From positions 1 through 8,818 of the forward strand of contig DGSY01000013.1 in assembly GCA_002394125.1 (NCBI GenBank): 8,818 nt of DNA, written 5' to 3'. This document shows, piece by piece, positions 1 through 5,087 of the stretch (positions are counted from its first letter, which is position 1; each line of letters starts with the position of its first letter). Source of the DNA: Ruminococcus sp. UBA4350. Its GTDB lineage: Bacteria > Bacillota > Clostridia > Oscillospirales > Ruminococcaceae. Under the pieces are notes generated by a model. That model ran no database searches. It was not told where the DNA came from and worked only from the letters and a program-made list of their open reading frames with translations. The position numbers were made by a program, and so were the translations under genes.

Positions 1-16
1 AGGGAGGGAAAAATTC

Positions 17-190
17 GTGGCAGAAGTACGCGTTGGTAAGAACGAGTCCTTGGACACCGCTTTGAAGCGTTTCAAGCGTTCCTGCGCAAAAGACGGCGTT
101 ATCGCTGAAGTTCGCAAGCGCGAGCATTACGAGAAGCCTTCCGTCAAGCGCAAGAAGAAGTCGGAAGCAGCTCGCAAGCGCAAGTTCTGA
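17..190 (+). CDS. rpsU: 30S ribosomal protein S21
   Basis: Encodes a 57-residue, strongly basic protein that is a small-subunit ribosomal protein of the S21 family. In the 30S subunit S21 helps base-pairing of mRNA with 16S rRNA during initiation. The sequence starts (M)AEVRVGKNESLDTALKRF, continues with a CAKDGVIAEVRKREHYEKPS core and ends in a Lys/Arg-rich tail (KRKKKSEAARKRKF); all are family hallmarks and the length is normal. The start is GTG, chosen because AGGGAGGG at 1-8 lies 8 bases upstream and the protein aligns with S21 from its first residue. The promoter lies outside the window. A hairpin terminator at 302-330 ends the unit, after about 110 bases of 3' untranslated sequence in which I see nothing else. 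Confidence 0.96.
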   Translation: MAEVRVGKNESLDTALKRFKRSCAKDGVIAEVRKREHYEKPSVKRKKKSEAARKRKF

Positions 191-301
191 TCTCGTCGGG
201 GAATCGTTCGCAGTGCAGTTTCTGTACTGCCGGTACTGCGCGGTATAGGCGCGGGAATCCGTTTGTCCGAGAGGAACACATACGGAATCTGACGAAAAGT
301 G

Positions 302-330
302 CAGCACCGCATTCGCGGTGCTGTATTTTT
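302..330 (+). terminator. Rho-independent terminator after rpsU
   Basis: A perfect 9-bp stem, CAGCACCGC (302-310) with GCGGTGCTG (315-323), closes a four-base ATTC loop and is followed by TATTTTT. This is a classic intrinsic terminator for the plus strand and is the first one downstream of rpsU. Confidence 0.9.
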
Positions 331-351
331 ATGCACAGCCGAACAGCAAAG

Positions 352-389
352 AATCCCGGCCGCTTTCATCACAAGCGGCCGGGATTTTT
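352..389. terminator. Strong hairpin, probably bidirectional terminator
   Basis: A 13-bp stem, ATCCCGGCCGCTT (353-365) with AAGCGGCCGGGAT (373-385), has a 7-base loop. On the plus strand it is followed by TTTTG (386-390). On the minus strand it is followed by TTCTTTG, a weaker T-rich tail. It sits between rpsU and the 3' end of the minus-strand operon (stop at 400). It is therefore the likely terminator of that operon and a backup for rpsU. Confidence 0.85.
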
Positions 390-399
390 GTATTCCGAT

Positions 400-615
400 T
401 CAGTTCAGGTGATCGTCCTGCTGTGTGATCTGCGCCGGCGGCTGATGCTGCATCCGGATCAGGTTGAGCGAATTGAACAGCAGCGCGCAGGCAGATGCCG
501 CAGCGAGCGGCCACTTCGAGCCCTTCGTAAAGATCGCGAAGCCGAGGAAGATGATGCCGGAAAAGCACAGCCCGGTCATCGCGATTGAAAGCAGTGTATC
601 CGTAATCTTTTTCAC
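400..615 (-). CDS. Small two-helix membrane protein of unknown function
   Basis: A 71-residue protein that I do not recognise. Residues 8-29 (LLSIAMTGLCFSGIIFLGFAIF) and 35-53 (WPLAAASACALLFNSLNLI) form two hydrophobic segments separated by a short KGSK turn. The C-terminal tail is polar and Gln/Asp-rich (QHQPPAQITQQDDHLN). Topology is probably a helical hairpin with a short loop. The start chosen is GTG at 615, because AAAGGAG (624-630 on the plus strand) lies 8 bases upstream. A TTG at 633 gives a longer frame, but its first codons encode the ribosome binding site itself. It is the last gene of an nfeD-SPFH-this gene operon, 27 bases after the SPFH stop and just before a terminator. A role alongside the SPFH/NfeD membrane complex is inferred from position only. 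Confidence 0.7.
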   Translation of the reverse strand: MKKITDTLLSIAMTGLCFSGIIFLGFAIFTKGSKWPLAAASACALLFNSLNLIRMQHQPPAQITQQDDHLN

Positions 616-642
616 GCTGCCAGCTCCTTTCAACGGAACGGT

Positions 643-1599
643 TTAGTTGTCCTCAGAGGAGATGCCCTTGAGCGCAGCGGTCAGACCGGCAAGTCCCTGC
701 AATTCGCTCGGAATGATGATTTTCGTTGCCTTGCCGTCGGCAGCCTTTGCAAAGGCTTCGAGGGATTTCAGCTGAATGATCTTCGAGTTCGGTGCAGCAT
801 CATTGAGCATTCTCAGCGCCTGCGCCTCGCCCTCTGCCTCCAGCATCTTCTGCTTCTTGATCGCCTCAGCGCGGAGCAGGAGTGCCTGCTGCTGTGCTTC
901 TGCGGCGAGGATCTGCGATTCCTTTTCCGCCTGAGCGCGGAGGATCTTGGATTCCTTTTCGCCCTCAGCTACGAGGATCGCGGATTTTTTTTCGCCCTCT
1001 GCCTGAAGGATCTTTTCACGGCGCTCACGCTCTGCCTTCATCTGCTTTTCCATGGCGTCCTGGATCTCACGCGGCGGCAGGATATTCTTCAGCTCCACGC
1101 GGTTGACCTTGATGCCCCAGCGGTCTGTCGCCTGATCGAGGATCGCCGTGATCTTCGTATTGATGACATCACGGGAGGTCAGCGTTGCATCGAGCTCCAT
1201 TTCGCCGATGATATTACGCAGTGTTGTTGCGGAAAGATTTTCGATCGCAGCCATCGGGCGCTCAACGCCGTAGGTGTACTGCTTTGCATCTGTCACCTGG
1301 AAGAACACGACCGTGTCGATCTGCATGGTGACATTATCCTTTGTGATGACCGGCTGCGGTTTGAAATCGACGACCTGTTCCTTGATTGTCACGACCTTTG
1401 CCACGCGGTCAATGAACGGCACCAGCCAGTGCGGGCCGGTATGCCATTCCTTATAGAATGTGCCGAGTCGCTCGACCACATAGACATTTGCCTGCGGGAC
1501 GATGCGAAGATTTGCGACCAGGATCACGAGGATCACGATCACCAGAACCAGTGCGACGACCAGCGGGCCGCTGCTGAGAAACATCATTGCTCCGAACAT
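643..1599 (-). CDS. SPFH/stomatin-like membrane protein (QmcA/slipin type)
   Basis: A 318-residue protein of the SPFH (stomatin/prohibitin/flotillin/HflK-C) superfamily. An N-terminal transmembrane helix (about residues 10-31) is followed by a Band-7/SPFH domain (about 33-195) containing RIVPQANVYVVERLG, WLVPFIDRV and ITKDNVTMQID. Then comes a long Ala/Glu/Lys-rich coiled coil (about 185-265) with repeated AEGEKxSxIL units, and a C-terminal segment with KSLEAFAKAADGKATKIIIPS. This matches bacterial stomatin-like proteins in architecture and length. Such proteins form large oligomers on the membrane and are linked to membrane microdomains and protease partners. Start is the ATG at 1599, with GGAGGT 7 bases upstream; the longer frame from TTG at 1617 only encodes the leader. 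It follows the NfeD gene by 14 bases, the usual pairing for this family. Confidence 0.94.
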   Translation of the reverse strand: MFGAMMFLSSGPLVVALVLVIVILVILVANLRIVPQANVYVVERLGTFYKEWHTGPHWLVPFIDRVAKVVTIKEQVVDFKPQPVITKDNVTMQIDTVVFFQVTDAKQYTYGVERPMAAIENLSATTLRNIIGEMELDATLTSRDVINTKITAILDQATDRWGIKVNRVELKNILPPREIQDAMEKQMKAERERREKILQAEGEKKSAILVAEGEKESKILRAQAEKESQILAAEAQQQALLLRAEAIKKQKMLEAEGEAQALRMLNDAAPNSKIIQLKSLEAFAKAADGKATKIIIPSELQGLAGLTAALKGISSEDN

Positions 1600-1613
1600 T
1601 TTACTACCTCCGT

Positions 1614-2087
1614 TCAAAAATCAGATTCATCATTGCTGCCTTCGGCGGCATTCGCTTCCGCCGGATAGACAAACAGCTTCGAGCCCTCCACGCGCAGAAC
1701 CGTCACAACGGTATCCGCCGGGATCACGCTGCCCGTCTCGGAAATTGCCATCCAGTCAACGCCCTTGAGCCGGACGCGGCCGGTGCCGTGTGCGGCATCA
1801 ACATCCTCGATCACGACCGCCTTTTCTCCGATATTGAGATCGGCATTCGTGCGGAGCTGCTGATCGACGCGCAGGCGTTTGAGCAGCGGCCTTGTCACAA
1901 GCAGGAGCGCCGCCGAGACCGCAGCAAAAATACCGAGCTGCGCCGCGAAGCCCATGTGCATCATGGAAGCTGCGAACGCTCCGGCTGCACCCACTGCAAA
2001 CCAGATGCTCACGAGCTGGAATGATGCCAGCTCCGCGATCAGTGCTGCGACGAAGACAATGCCCCAGAAAATGAGTTCGCCCATCAT
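1614..2087 (-). CDS. NfeD-like membrane protein with C-terminal OB fold
   Basis: A 157-residue protein of the short NfeD class. Three hydrophobic segments (about 4-22, 25-43 and 47-65) form the membrane part, followed by a basic linker (RPLLKRLRVDQQLRTNAD). A beta-rich domain at about 85-142 (IGEKAVVIEDV, GRVRLKGVDWMAIS, IPADTVVTVLRVEGSKLFV) matches the soluble NfeD OB-fold, including the conserved G-x-V-x-L-x-G-x-x-W pattern. The C-terminus is acidic. NfeD proteins are encoded beside SPFH proteins and are thought to work with them in the membrane; the SPFH gene follows here by 14 bases. Start is the first of two adjacent ATGs (2087), with GGGAGG 7 bases upstream. The open frame extends to 2264, but that upstream part covers the promoter and is not expected to be translated. 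Confidence 0.92.
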   Translation of the reverse strand: MMGELIFWGIVFVAALIAELASFQLVSIWFAVGAAGAFAASMMHMGFAAQLGIFAAVSAALLLVTRPLLKRLRVDQQLRTNADLNIGEKAVVIEDVDAAHGTGRVRLKGVDWMAISETGSVIPADTVVTVLRVEGSKLFVYPAEANAAEGSNDESDF

Positions 2088-2132
2088 ACGGAATCCTCCC
2101 TTCTGCCGTTCCCTGCGGCAATCTTTAATGCT

Positions 2133-2161
2133 ATTATAGCAAATCATGCCGGAATTTGCAA
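2133..2161 (-). promoter_or_regulatory. Promoter of the nfeD-SPFH-membrane protein operon
   Basis: Read on the minus strand, TTGCAA (2156-2161) is followed by a 17-base spacer and a perfect TATAAT (2133-2138). TGC directly precedes the -10, giving an extended -10 element. Transcription should start near 2126, about 39 bases ahead of the ATG. A small TGCCG/CGGCA hairpin (2104-2120) lies in this leader just upstream of the ribosome binding site. The remaining intergenic sequence up to 2413 holds only the inverted repeat described separately. Confidence 0.85.
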
Positions 2162-2316
2162 GGAGCAAAATAAGACAAATCCGGTTCGGGGGAGCAAATA
2201 GCCGCATTTTGCGAAAGATTTCCGGCATTTTCTCACAAATACTCCTGATTTCTCTGTTTTTCACAGGAAGTCAAAATTCACAGTAATTCTCATAAAATCC
2301 GCGTATTTTCATTGAT

Positions 2317-2346
2317 TTCAGATTTCTGTGCGCAGAAATGCATAAT
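2317..2346 (+). promoter_or_regulatory. Inverted repeat, possible operator/promoter for DUF1540 gene
   Basis: ATTTCTG (2322-2328) and CAGAAAT (2333-2339) form a perfect 7-bp inverted repeat around TGCG. It fits exactly between a poor -35-like TTCAGA (2317-2322) and a -10-like CATAAT (2341-2346), 18 bases apart. No T-run follows, so it does not look like a terminator. It could be an operator in the promoter of the gene at 2414. The inverted repeat is seen directly; the promoter assignment is weak. Confidence 0.4.
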
Positions 2347-2413
2347 CCCGCAAAAACCGGAAATCATAGCTTTGCAGGCAAAATAATGCCATGCGGAAAG
2401 GAGACTGATCCAC

Positions 2414-2590
2414 ATGAACGATCAGAAGAACCCGAATATCCACTGCACCGTTGACCAGTGTGCGCACAATCTCTGCACGGAGAATTACTGCACGCTCGAT
2501 CAGGTCCACATCGACACGCATGAGGCAAATCCGACCGTCAAGGAATGCGTGGACTGCGCGTCCTTTGTCAAGCGTCAGGAATGTCAGTAA
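2414..2590 (+). CDS. DUF1540-family cysteine-rich small protein
   Basis: A 58-residue protein whose spacing of cysteines fits DUF1540. It has C11-x4-C16-x4-C21-x4-C26 in IHCTVDQCAHNLCTENYC, then a V-H-I-D strand and C45-x2-C48 in ECVDCASFV, plus C57 near the end. Seven cysteines in 58 residues suggest metal binding or disulfides; the family function is not known, and it is common in spore-forming Firmicutes. The start ATG has AGGAG (2399-2403) 10 bases upstream. It stands alone: an inverted repeat lies upstream and a long hairpin starts directly at the stop codon. Confidence 0.85.
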   Translation: MNDQKNPNIHCTVDQCAHNLCTENYCTLDQVHIDTHEANPTVKECVDCASFVKRQECQ

Positions 2591-2639
2591 CAGCAAAGCC
2601 GCAATGCCTGCGCAGAAATGTGCAGGCATTGCTTTGCTG
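2591..2639 (+). terminator. Long 3' hairpin after DUF1540 gene, no clear U-tract
   Basis: CAGCAAAG (2591-2598) pairs with CTTTGCTG (2632-2639), and CAATGCCTGC (2602-2611) pairs with GCAGGCATTG (2622-2631). This gives an 18-bp stem with a 3-base bulge and a 10-base loop, starting at the first base after the stop codon. It is followed by TGCATCC rather than a T-run. It may act as a terminator or as a 3' mRNA-stabilising structure. Confidence 0.7.
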
Positions 2640-2700
2640 TGCATCCTGCATAAATCCGGCGGCGAATAATCGTCATTCTGCCAGTTTTTGCGCAAAATGC

Positions 2701-2729
2701 TTGCAGTATCCGCCGCAATGCGGTATAAT
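2701..2729 (+). promoter_or_regulatory. Promoter of the ireB-family gene
   Basis: TTGCAG (2701-2706), a 17-base spacer and a perfect TATAAT (2724-2729) form a convincing sigma-A type promoter. Transcription should start near 2736, about 50 bases before the ATG. A short inverted repeat, CCGC-AAT-GCGG (2713-2723), abuts the -10 and may be an operator or chance. Confidence 0.75.
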
Positions 2730-2786
2730 AATAACGAACGGATGTATAAATGATGATCCATACAATGTATGAAAGGAGCAAGCCCA

Positions 2787-3032
2787 ATGTCAGATAAGAC
2801 CATTACCTTTTCGCTCTCCGAGGAACGGGAAAAGGAAATCCAGCAGATTCTCCGGACGATCTATGATGCGCTGAATGAGAAGGGCTACAACCCGATCAAT
2901 CAGATCGTCGGCTATCTGCTCTCGGAGGATCCGACCTATATCACGGTACATAAAAATGCGCGCAACCTTGCACGGCATATCGACCGCGACGAGCTGCTCC
3001 AGATCCTTGTGCGCAACTATCTTTCGGAGTAA
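2787..3032 (+). CDS. IreB family regulatory phosphoprotein (DUF965/UPF0297, YrzL-like)
   Basis: An 81-residue protein with the family core ILRTIYDALNEKGYNPINQIVGYLLSEDPTYI at residues 21-52, followed by HKNARNLARHIDRDELLQILVRNYL. Length and sequence fit B. subtilis YrzL and E. faecalis IreB. IreB is a cytosolic substrate of the Ser/Thr kinase IreK, phosphorylated on N-terminal threonines, and lowers cephalosporin tolerance in Enterococcus. Here T5 and T7 (SDKTITF) are the equivalent candidates. The start is the ATG at 2787, with AAGGAG (2773-2778) 8 bases before it; an upstream in-frame ATG at 2769 only encodes that site. In many Firmicutes the gene sits next to ruvX/yrrK and alaS. Here it is monocistronic, between a DUF1540 gene and a convergent tspO. 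Confidence 0.94.
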   Translation: MSDKTITFSLSEEREKEIQQILRTIYDALNEKGYNPINQIVGYLLSEDPTYITVHKNARNLARHIDRDELLQILVRNYLSE

Positions 3033-3055
3033 GACGTATATGATATGAAAGAAAC

Positions 3056-3094
3056 ATTTCCCGACCGTATTGCAAACACGGCCGGGAAATTTTG
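3056..3094. terminator. Convergent bidirectional terminator between ireB and tspO
   Basis: ATTTCCCG (3056-3063) pairs with CGGGAAAT (3083-3090). After one mismatch, CCGT (3065-3068) pairs with ACGG (3078-3081). TTTTG follows on the plus strand, and TGTTTCTTTC follows on the minus strand. It lies between two genes that converge on it, so it probably serves both. Confidence 0.85.
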
Positions 3095-3109
3095 TATCAT
3101 GATGCGGCA

Positions 3110-3589
3110 TCAGCGGTTCAGGAGCCAGACGCCGGTATTCAGGTAGAGCGCAAAGCCGCACCACAGCAGATACGGCACCTGCATCCACGCCGCGGCCGGT
3201 GAGATCTTCCCGTAGAACCGTATCATCCATATGATCGAGAGGATCATGCCGATCAGCCAGAGCGCCGCAAAGCCGTACCAGCCCAGCCCAAAGAACCAGA
3301 TCATCCAGCAGAAGAAGAATGTCATCTGCACTGCAAAAACGATCACGGCGCTGTCTGCCGAGGCGGTTCCCATGGTCTTTTCGCGGATCAGCGCAAAGCC
3401 GAAGCCGATGAGGAACAGCAGGATCGTCCATGCGATCGGGAATACGATGCGCGGCGGTGTCAGCGCGGGCTTTGCGATCTGCTCGAAGCGCTCCAGACCG
3501 TCACGCGTCAGCCAGCTGGAAAGTACGCCGGCCGCCAGGCTGAATGCGATCCAGAATACCGCCTTTTTCCAAAATTTCGGAGCTTCCAT
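3110..3589 (-). CDS. tspO: TspO/MBR family tryptophan-rich sensory protein
   Basis: A 159-residue membrane protein of the TspO/MBR (translocator) family, with five hydrophobic helices (about 9-27, 47-68, 80-101, 104-125 and 135-156). Signature features are KPALTPPRIVFPIAWTILL at 40-58 and WMQVPYLLWCGFALYLN at 135-151. The family binds porphyrins and other hydrophobic ligands and has been linked to stress regulation; the physiological substrate here cannot be told. The usual Asn in the third helix (Q-L-x-L-N-x-x-W) is Phe93 (QMTFFFCW), a small deviation. The start is ATG at 3589, with GGAGG 7 bases upstream (CCTCC at 3597-3601 on the plus strand). It stands alone and converges with ireB. Confidence 0.93.
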   Translation of the reverse strand: MEAPKFWKKAVFWIAFSLAAGVLSSWLTRDGLERFEQIAKPALTPPRIVFPIAWTILLFLIGFGFALIREKTMGTASADSAVIVFAVQMTFFFCWMIWFFGLGWYGFAALWLIGMILSIIWMIRFYGKISPAAAWMQVPYLLWCGFALYLNTGVWLLNR

Positions 3590-3608
3590 TTGCTCACCTC
3601 CATACCTC

Positions 3609-3614
3609 ATTATA
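3609..3614 (-). promoter_or_regulatory. Possible -10 element for tspO
   Basis: On the minus strand a perfect TATAAT lies 20 bases upstream of the tspO ATG. The start site would fall near 3602, right at the 5' edge of the ribosome binding site, giving a very short leader. No recognisable -35 lies 16-18 bases upstream, so the call rests on the -10 alone. Confidence 0.4.
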
Positions 3615-3764
3615 CGGCAGTTTGCATGGAATTATGTATTCTTTCAGACAACCGGAGTTTGTCGGCAGCGCCGTAGCCAGATTGCTAAAGGCACGGCCGC
3701 GCTCACAGGCTGAATATCACAAACACACGCCGCTGGCTGCGGATTTGTGCAGCGGCTTGGTTCG
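3615..3764. other. Intergenic stretch without a recognised gene
   Basis: I find no recognisable gene here. A plus-strand frame ending at 3780 (containing SAVARLLKARPRSQAEYHKH) is open but has no ribosome binding site or family resemblance. An inverted repeat, GCCGCTG (3729-3735) with CAGCGGC (3750-3756), is followed on the plus strand by TTGGTTCGTT. It could be a weak terminator for the decayed minus-strand frame that stops at 3765. Confidence 0.4.
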
Positions 3765-3973
3765 TTATCCGGAGTATTGAATCAGGATTTTTTCAAAAGA
3801 TGAAGCGGCAAAGGGCAGAAAGATGATATGCACCGCGGCGACACAGGCAAAATAAAAGCAGACTGTAAACCAGTAGCCTTTTTTCGGCTTGCTGATATGA
3901 TGATAGACGAATGTGAAATTATCATCTGCCCCAGCAGCGTCAGGTAGTATGTAGCTTCACTTGAAAAGGTCAT
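3765..3973 (-). pseudogene. Frameshifted small single-helix membrane protein
   Basis: An ATG at 3973 overlaps the stop of the LytTR remnant (ATGA) and has GGGAGGG 5 bases upstream, so translation was once coupled. The first frame reads MTFSSEATYYLTLLG. After a GGGG run (CCCC at 3929-3932 on the plus strand), the sensible continuation is one frame off: ADDNFTFVYHHISKPKKGYW, then a hydrophobic helix FTVCFYFACVAAVHIIFLPFA, then ASSFEKILIQYSG and TAA at 3765. One extra G would give a continuous 69-residue membrane protein. As written, the ATG frame runs to a stop at 3782 without the helix. It may be the remains of a partner of the truncated regulator, or a sequencing error in the G-run. I do not recognise the family. 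Confidence 0.5.
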
Positions 3974-4251
3974 AGTGACCCTCCCAGATATTCTCCCCAG
4001 CTTCCGCGCAGCGCACGGAAGCGGCTCTGGCTGATCGGAAGCTCGATTCCGCCGCGCAGCCGAAGTGCATAATGCCGGATTTCCAGAATATGCTGCATAT
4101 TCACATAGATGCTCTGGTGACAGCAGGCAAAGCCGTCTCCGAGCTGCGCGGCAAACTCCGAGAGCTTTTTTCCGCTGCATACGGTGATGATCTGACCGTT
4201 CAGGTCATATATTTCCAGCTTCCGCCGGATGCATTCGATGTAAGCGATCAA
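3970..4251 (-). pseudogene. Truncated LytTR-type regulator, DNA-binding domain only
   Basis: The 93-residue frame is almost exactly a LytTR DNA-binding domain: IAYIECIRRKLEIYDLNGQI, KKLSEFAAQLGDGFACCHQS, IYVNMQHILEI and ELPISQSRF correspond to the conserved strands and the H-x-S-x-x-V-N-x-x-x-I and P-x-S-R/Q motifs. There is no receiver domain. The frame is closed by TAA at 4258-4260, inside what should be the first strand of the domain. The only starts are poor (TTG at 4251) with no ribosome binding site. It is best read as the 3' end of a response regulator whose 5' half was lost when the AT-rich plus-strand operon arrived. The motif arginine (PISR) is Gln here, another sign of decay. An alternative is a stand-alone LytTR protein started from TTG. 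Confidence 0.72.
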
Positions 4252-4255
4252 ACTA

Positions 4256-4281
4256 AGTTATCCATGCAAACCACAGTTATG
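4256..4281 (+). promoter_or_regulatory. Possible LytTR binding sites before the response regulator gene
   Basis: AGTTAT occurs at 4256-4261 and again at 4275-4280, 19 bases apart. The second lies in ACAGTTATG (4273-4281), which differs at one base from the ACAGTTAAG box known for S. aureus AgrA. It ends 5 bases before the -35. The spacing is 2 bases shorter than the usual 21, so autoregulation is plausible but unproven. Confidence 0.4.
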
Positions 4282-4286
4282 CATAC

Positions 4287-4315
4287 TTGACTTTTTTGAA
4301 AGGGTGTGGTAAAAT
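4287..4315 (+). promoter_or_regulatory. Promoter of the two-component operon
   Basis: TTGACT (4287-4292), a 17-base spacer and TAAAAT (4310-4315) each match the sigma-A consensus at five of six positions. Transcription should start near 4322, about 34 bases before the response regulator ATG. Confidence 0.82.
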
Positions 4316-4355
4316 CAAATATTGTAAACATGAGGATTGCTCAGGGGGATTGGGT

Positions 4356-5087
4356 ATGATTCACATCGCAATAGTTGATGACGATAACCTCACTTGCCGG
4401 GATATCGAAGAAAAACTGCATACTATATGTATGAAATTGATGTGTCGGATTTCTGTAGATACTTTTAATGACGGAGAAAGTTTTGTCGATTCTGTTTCTC
4501 AGTACGAAAAATACGATCTTGTATTCATGGATATTGAACTTGCAGACATGAACGGAATCCAGACAAGCAGTTACATACGAAATGAATTGAACGATCAGTA
4601 TACTCAAATTGTATTTATTTCTGCAAAGCAGGGCTATCTAAAGCAGTTGTTCGATGTTCGACCAATGAATTTCATAGAAAAACCGATTACTTCAGAAAAA
4701 ATCGCAAATTGCATTCAGACTTATATGAGTCTGTTCCCAGCTGATGATGTTTTTCGTATCAAAGTCGGAAAAACAATTCGTCAACAGTCATATAAAAATG
4801 TAATATATTTTCAAAGTGATAATAAGGAAATCATCGTATCAGCAATAGATGATACTTATCGATTTAACGGAAAACTCAGCGAAGTTGCCGAAATCGCTCC
4901 TGCTTTCTTTTGGCGTACACATAAATCTTATCTTATAAACCAGAATTACATTAAAATGCATCAGATTGATTTACTAATCATGACAAACGGTGATCGTATT
5001 CCGATCAGCCGTCATTATCAATCCGAAATACGGGCAAAACTAATGGCTTATTATGCTGTCGGCGGAGAGGAGATATTTGATTCATGA
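4356..5087 (+). CDS. LytTR-family response regulator, AgrA-like
   Basis: A 243-residue cytosolic response regulator. Residues 1-125 form a receiver domain: acidic pocket D8-D9-D10 (IAIVDDDN), phospho-acceptor D59 (LVFMDIEL), S89 (IVFISAKQ) and K109 (FIEKPI). Residues 133-235 form a LytTR DNA-binding domain with NVIYFQSDNKEI, FFWRTHKSYLINQNYIKM and RIPISRHY. All key residues are present, so it should be functional. The start ATG has AGGGGG (4343-4348) 7 bases upstream; the open frame extends upstream to 4287 but has no ribosome binding site there. It shares ATGA with the kinase gene, implying translational coupling and partnership. Composition is clearly more AT-rich than the flanking genes, suggesting acquisition. 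Likely targets are its own promoter and the 21-base-spaced repeats at 6525-6557. Confidence 0.95.
   Translation: MIHIAIVDDDNLTCRDIEEKLHTICMKLMCRISVDTFNDGESFVDSVSQYEKYDLVFMDIELADMNGIQTSSYIRNELNDQYTQIVFISAKQGYLKQLFDVRPMNFIEKPITSEKIANCIQTYMSLFPADDVFRIKVGKTIRQQSYKNVIYFQSDNKEIIVSAIDDTYRFNGKLSEVAEIAPAFFWRTHKSYLINQNYIKMHQIDLLIMTNGDRIPISRHYQSEIRAKLMAYYAVGGEEIFDS

Noticed and set aside
2790..3431. A 213-residue minus-strand open frame across ireB and the 3' half of tspO.
   Set aside because: It runs across a terminator, opposite ireB and in the wrong frame of tspO. It is a shadow of both.
3544..3780. A 78-residue plus-strand frame ending at 3780.
   Set aside because: It starts opposite the tspO coding region, has no ribosome binding site, and resembles no family I know.
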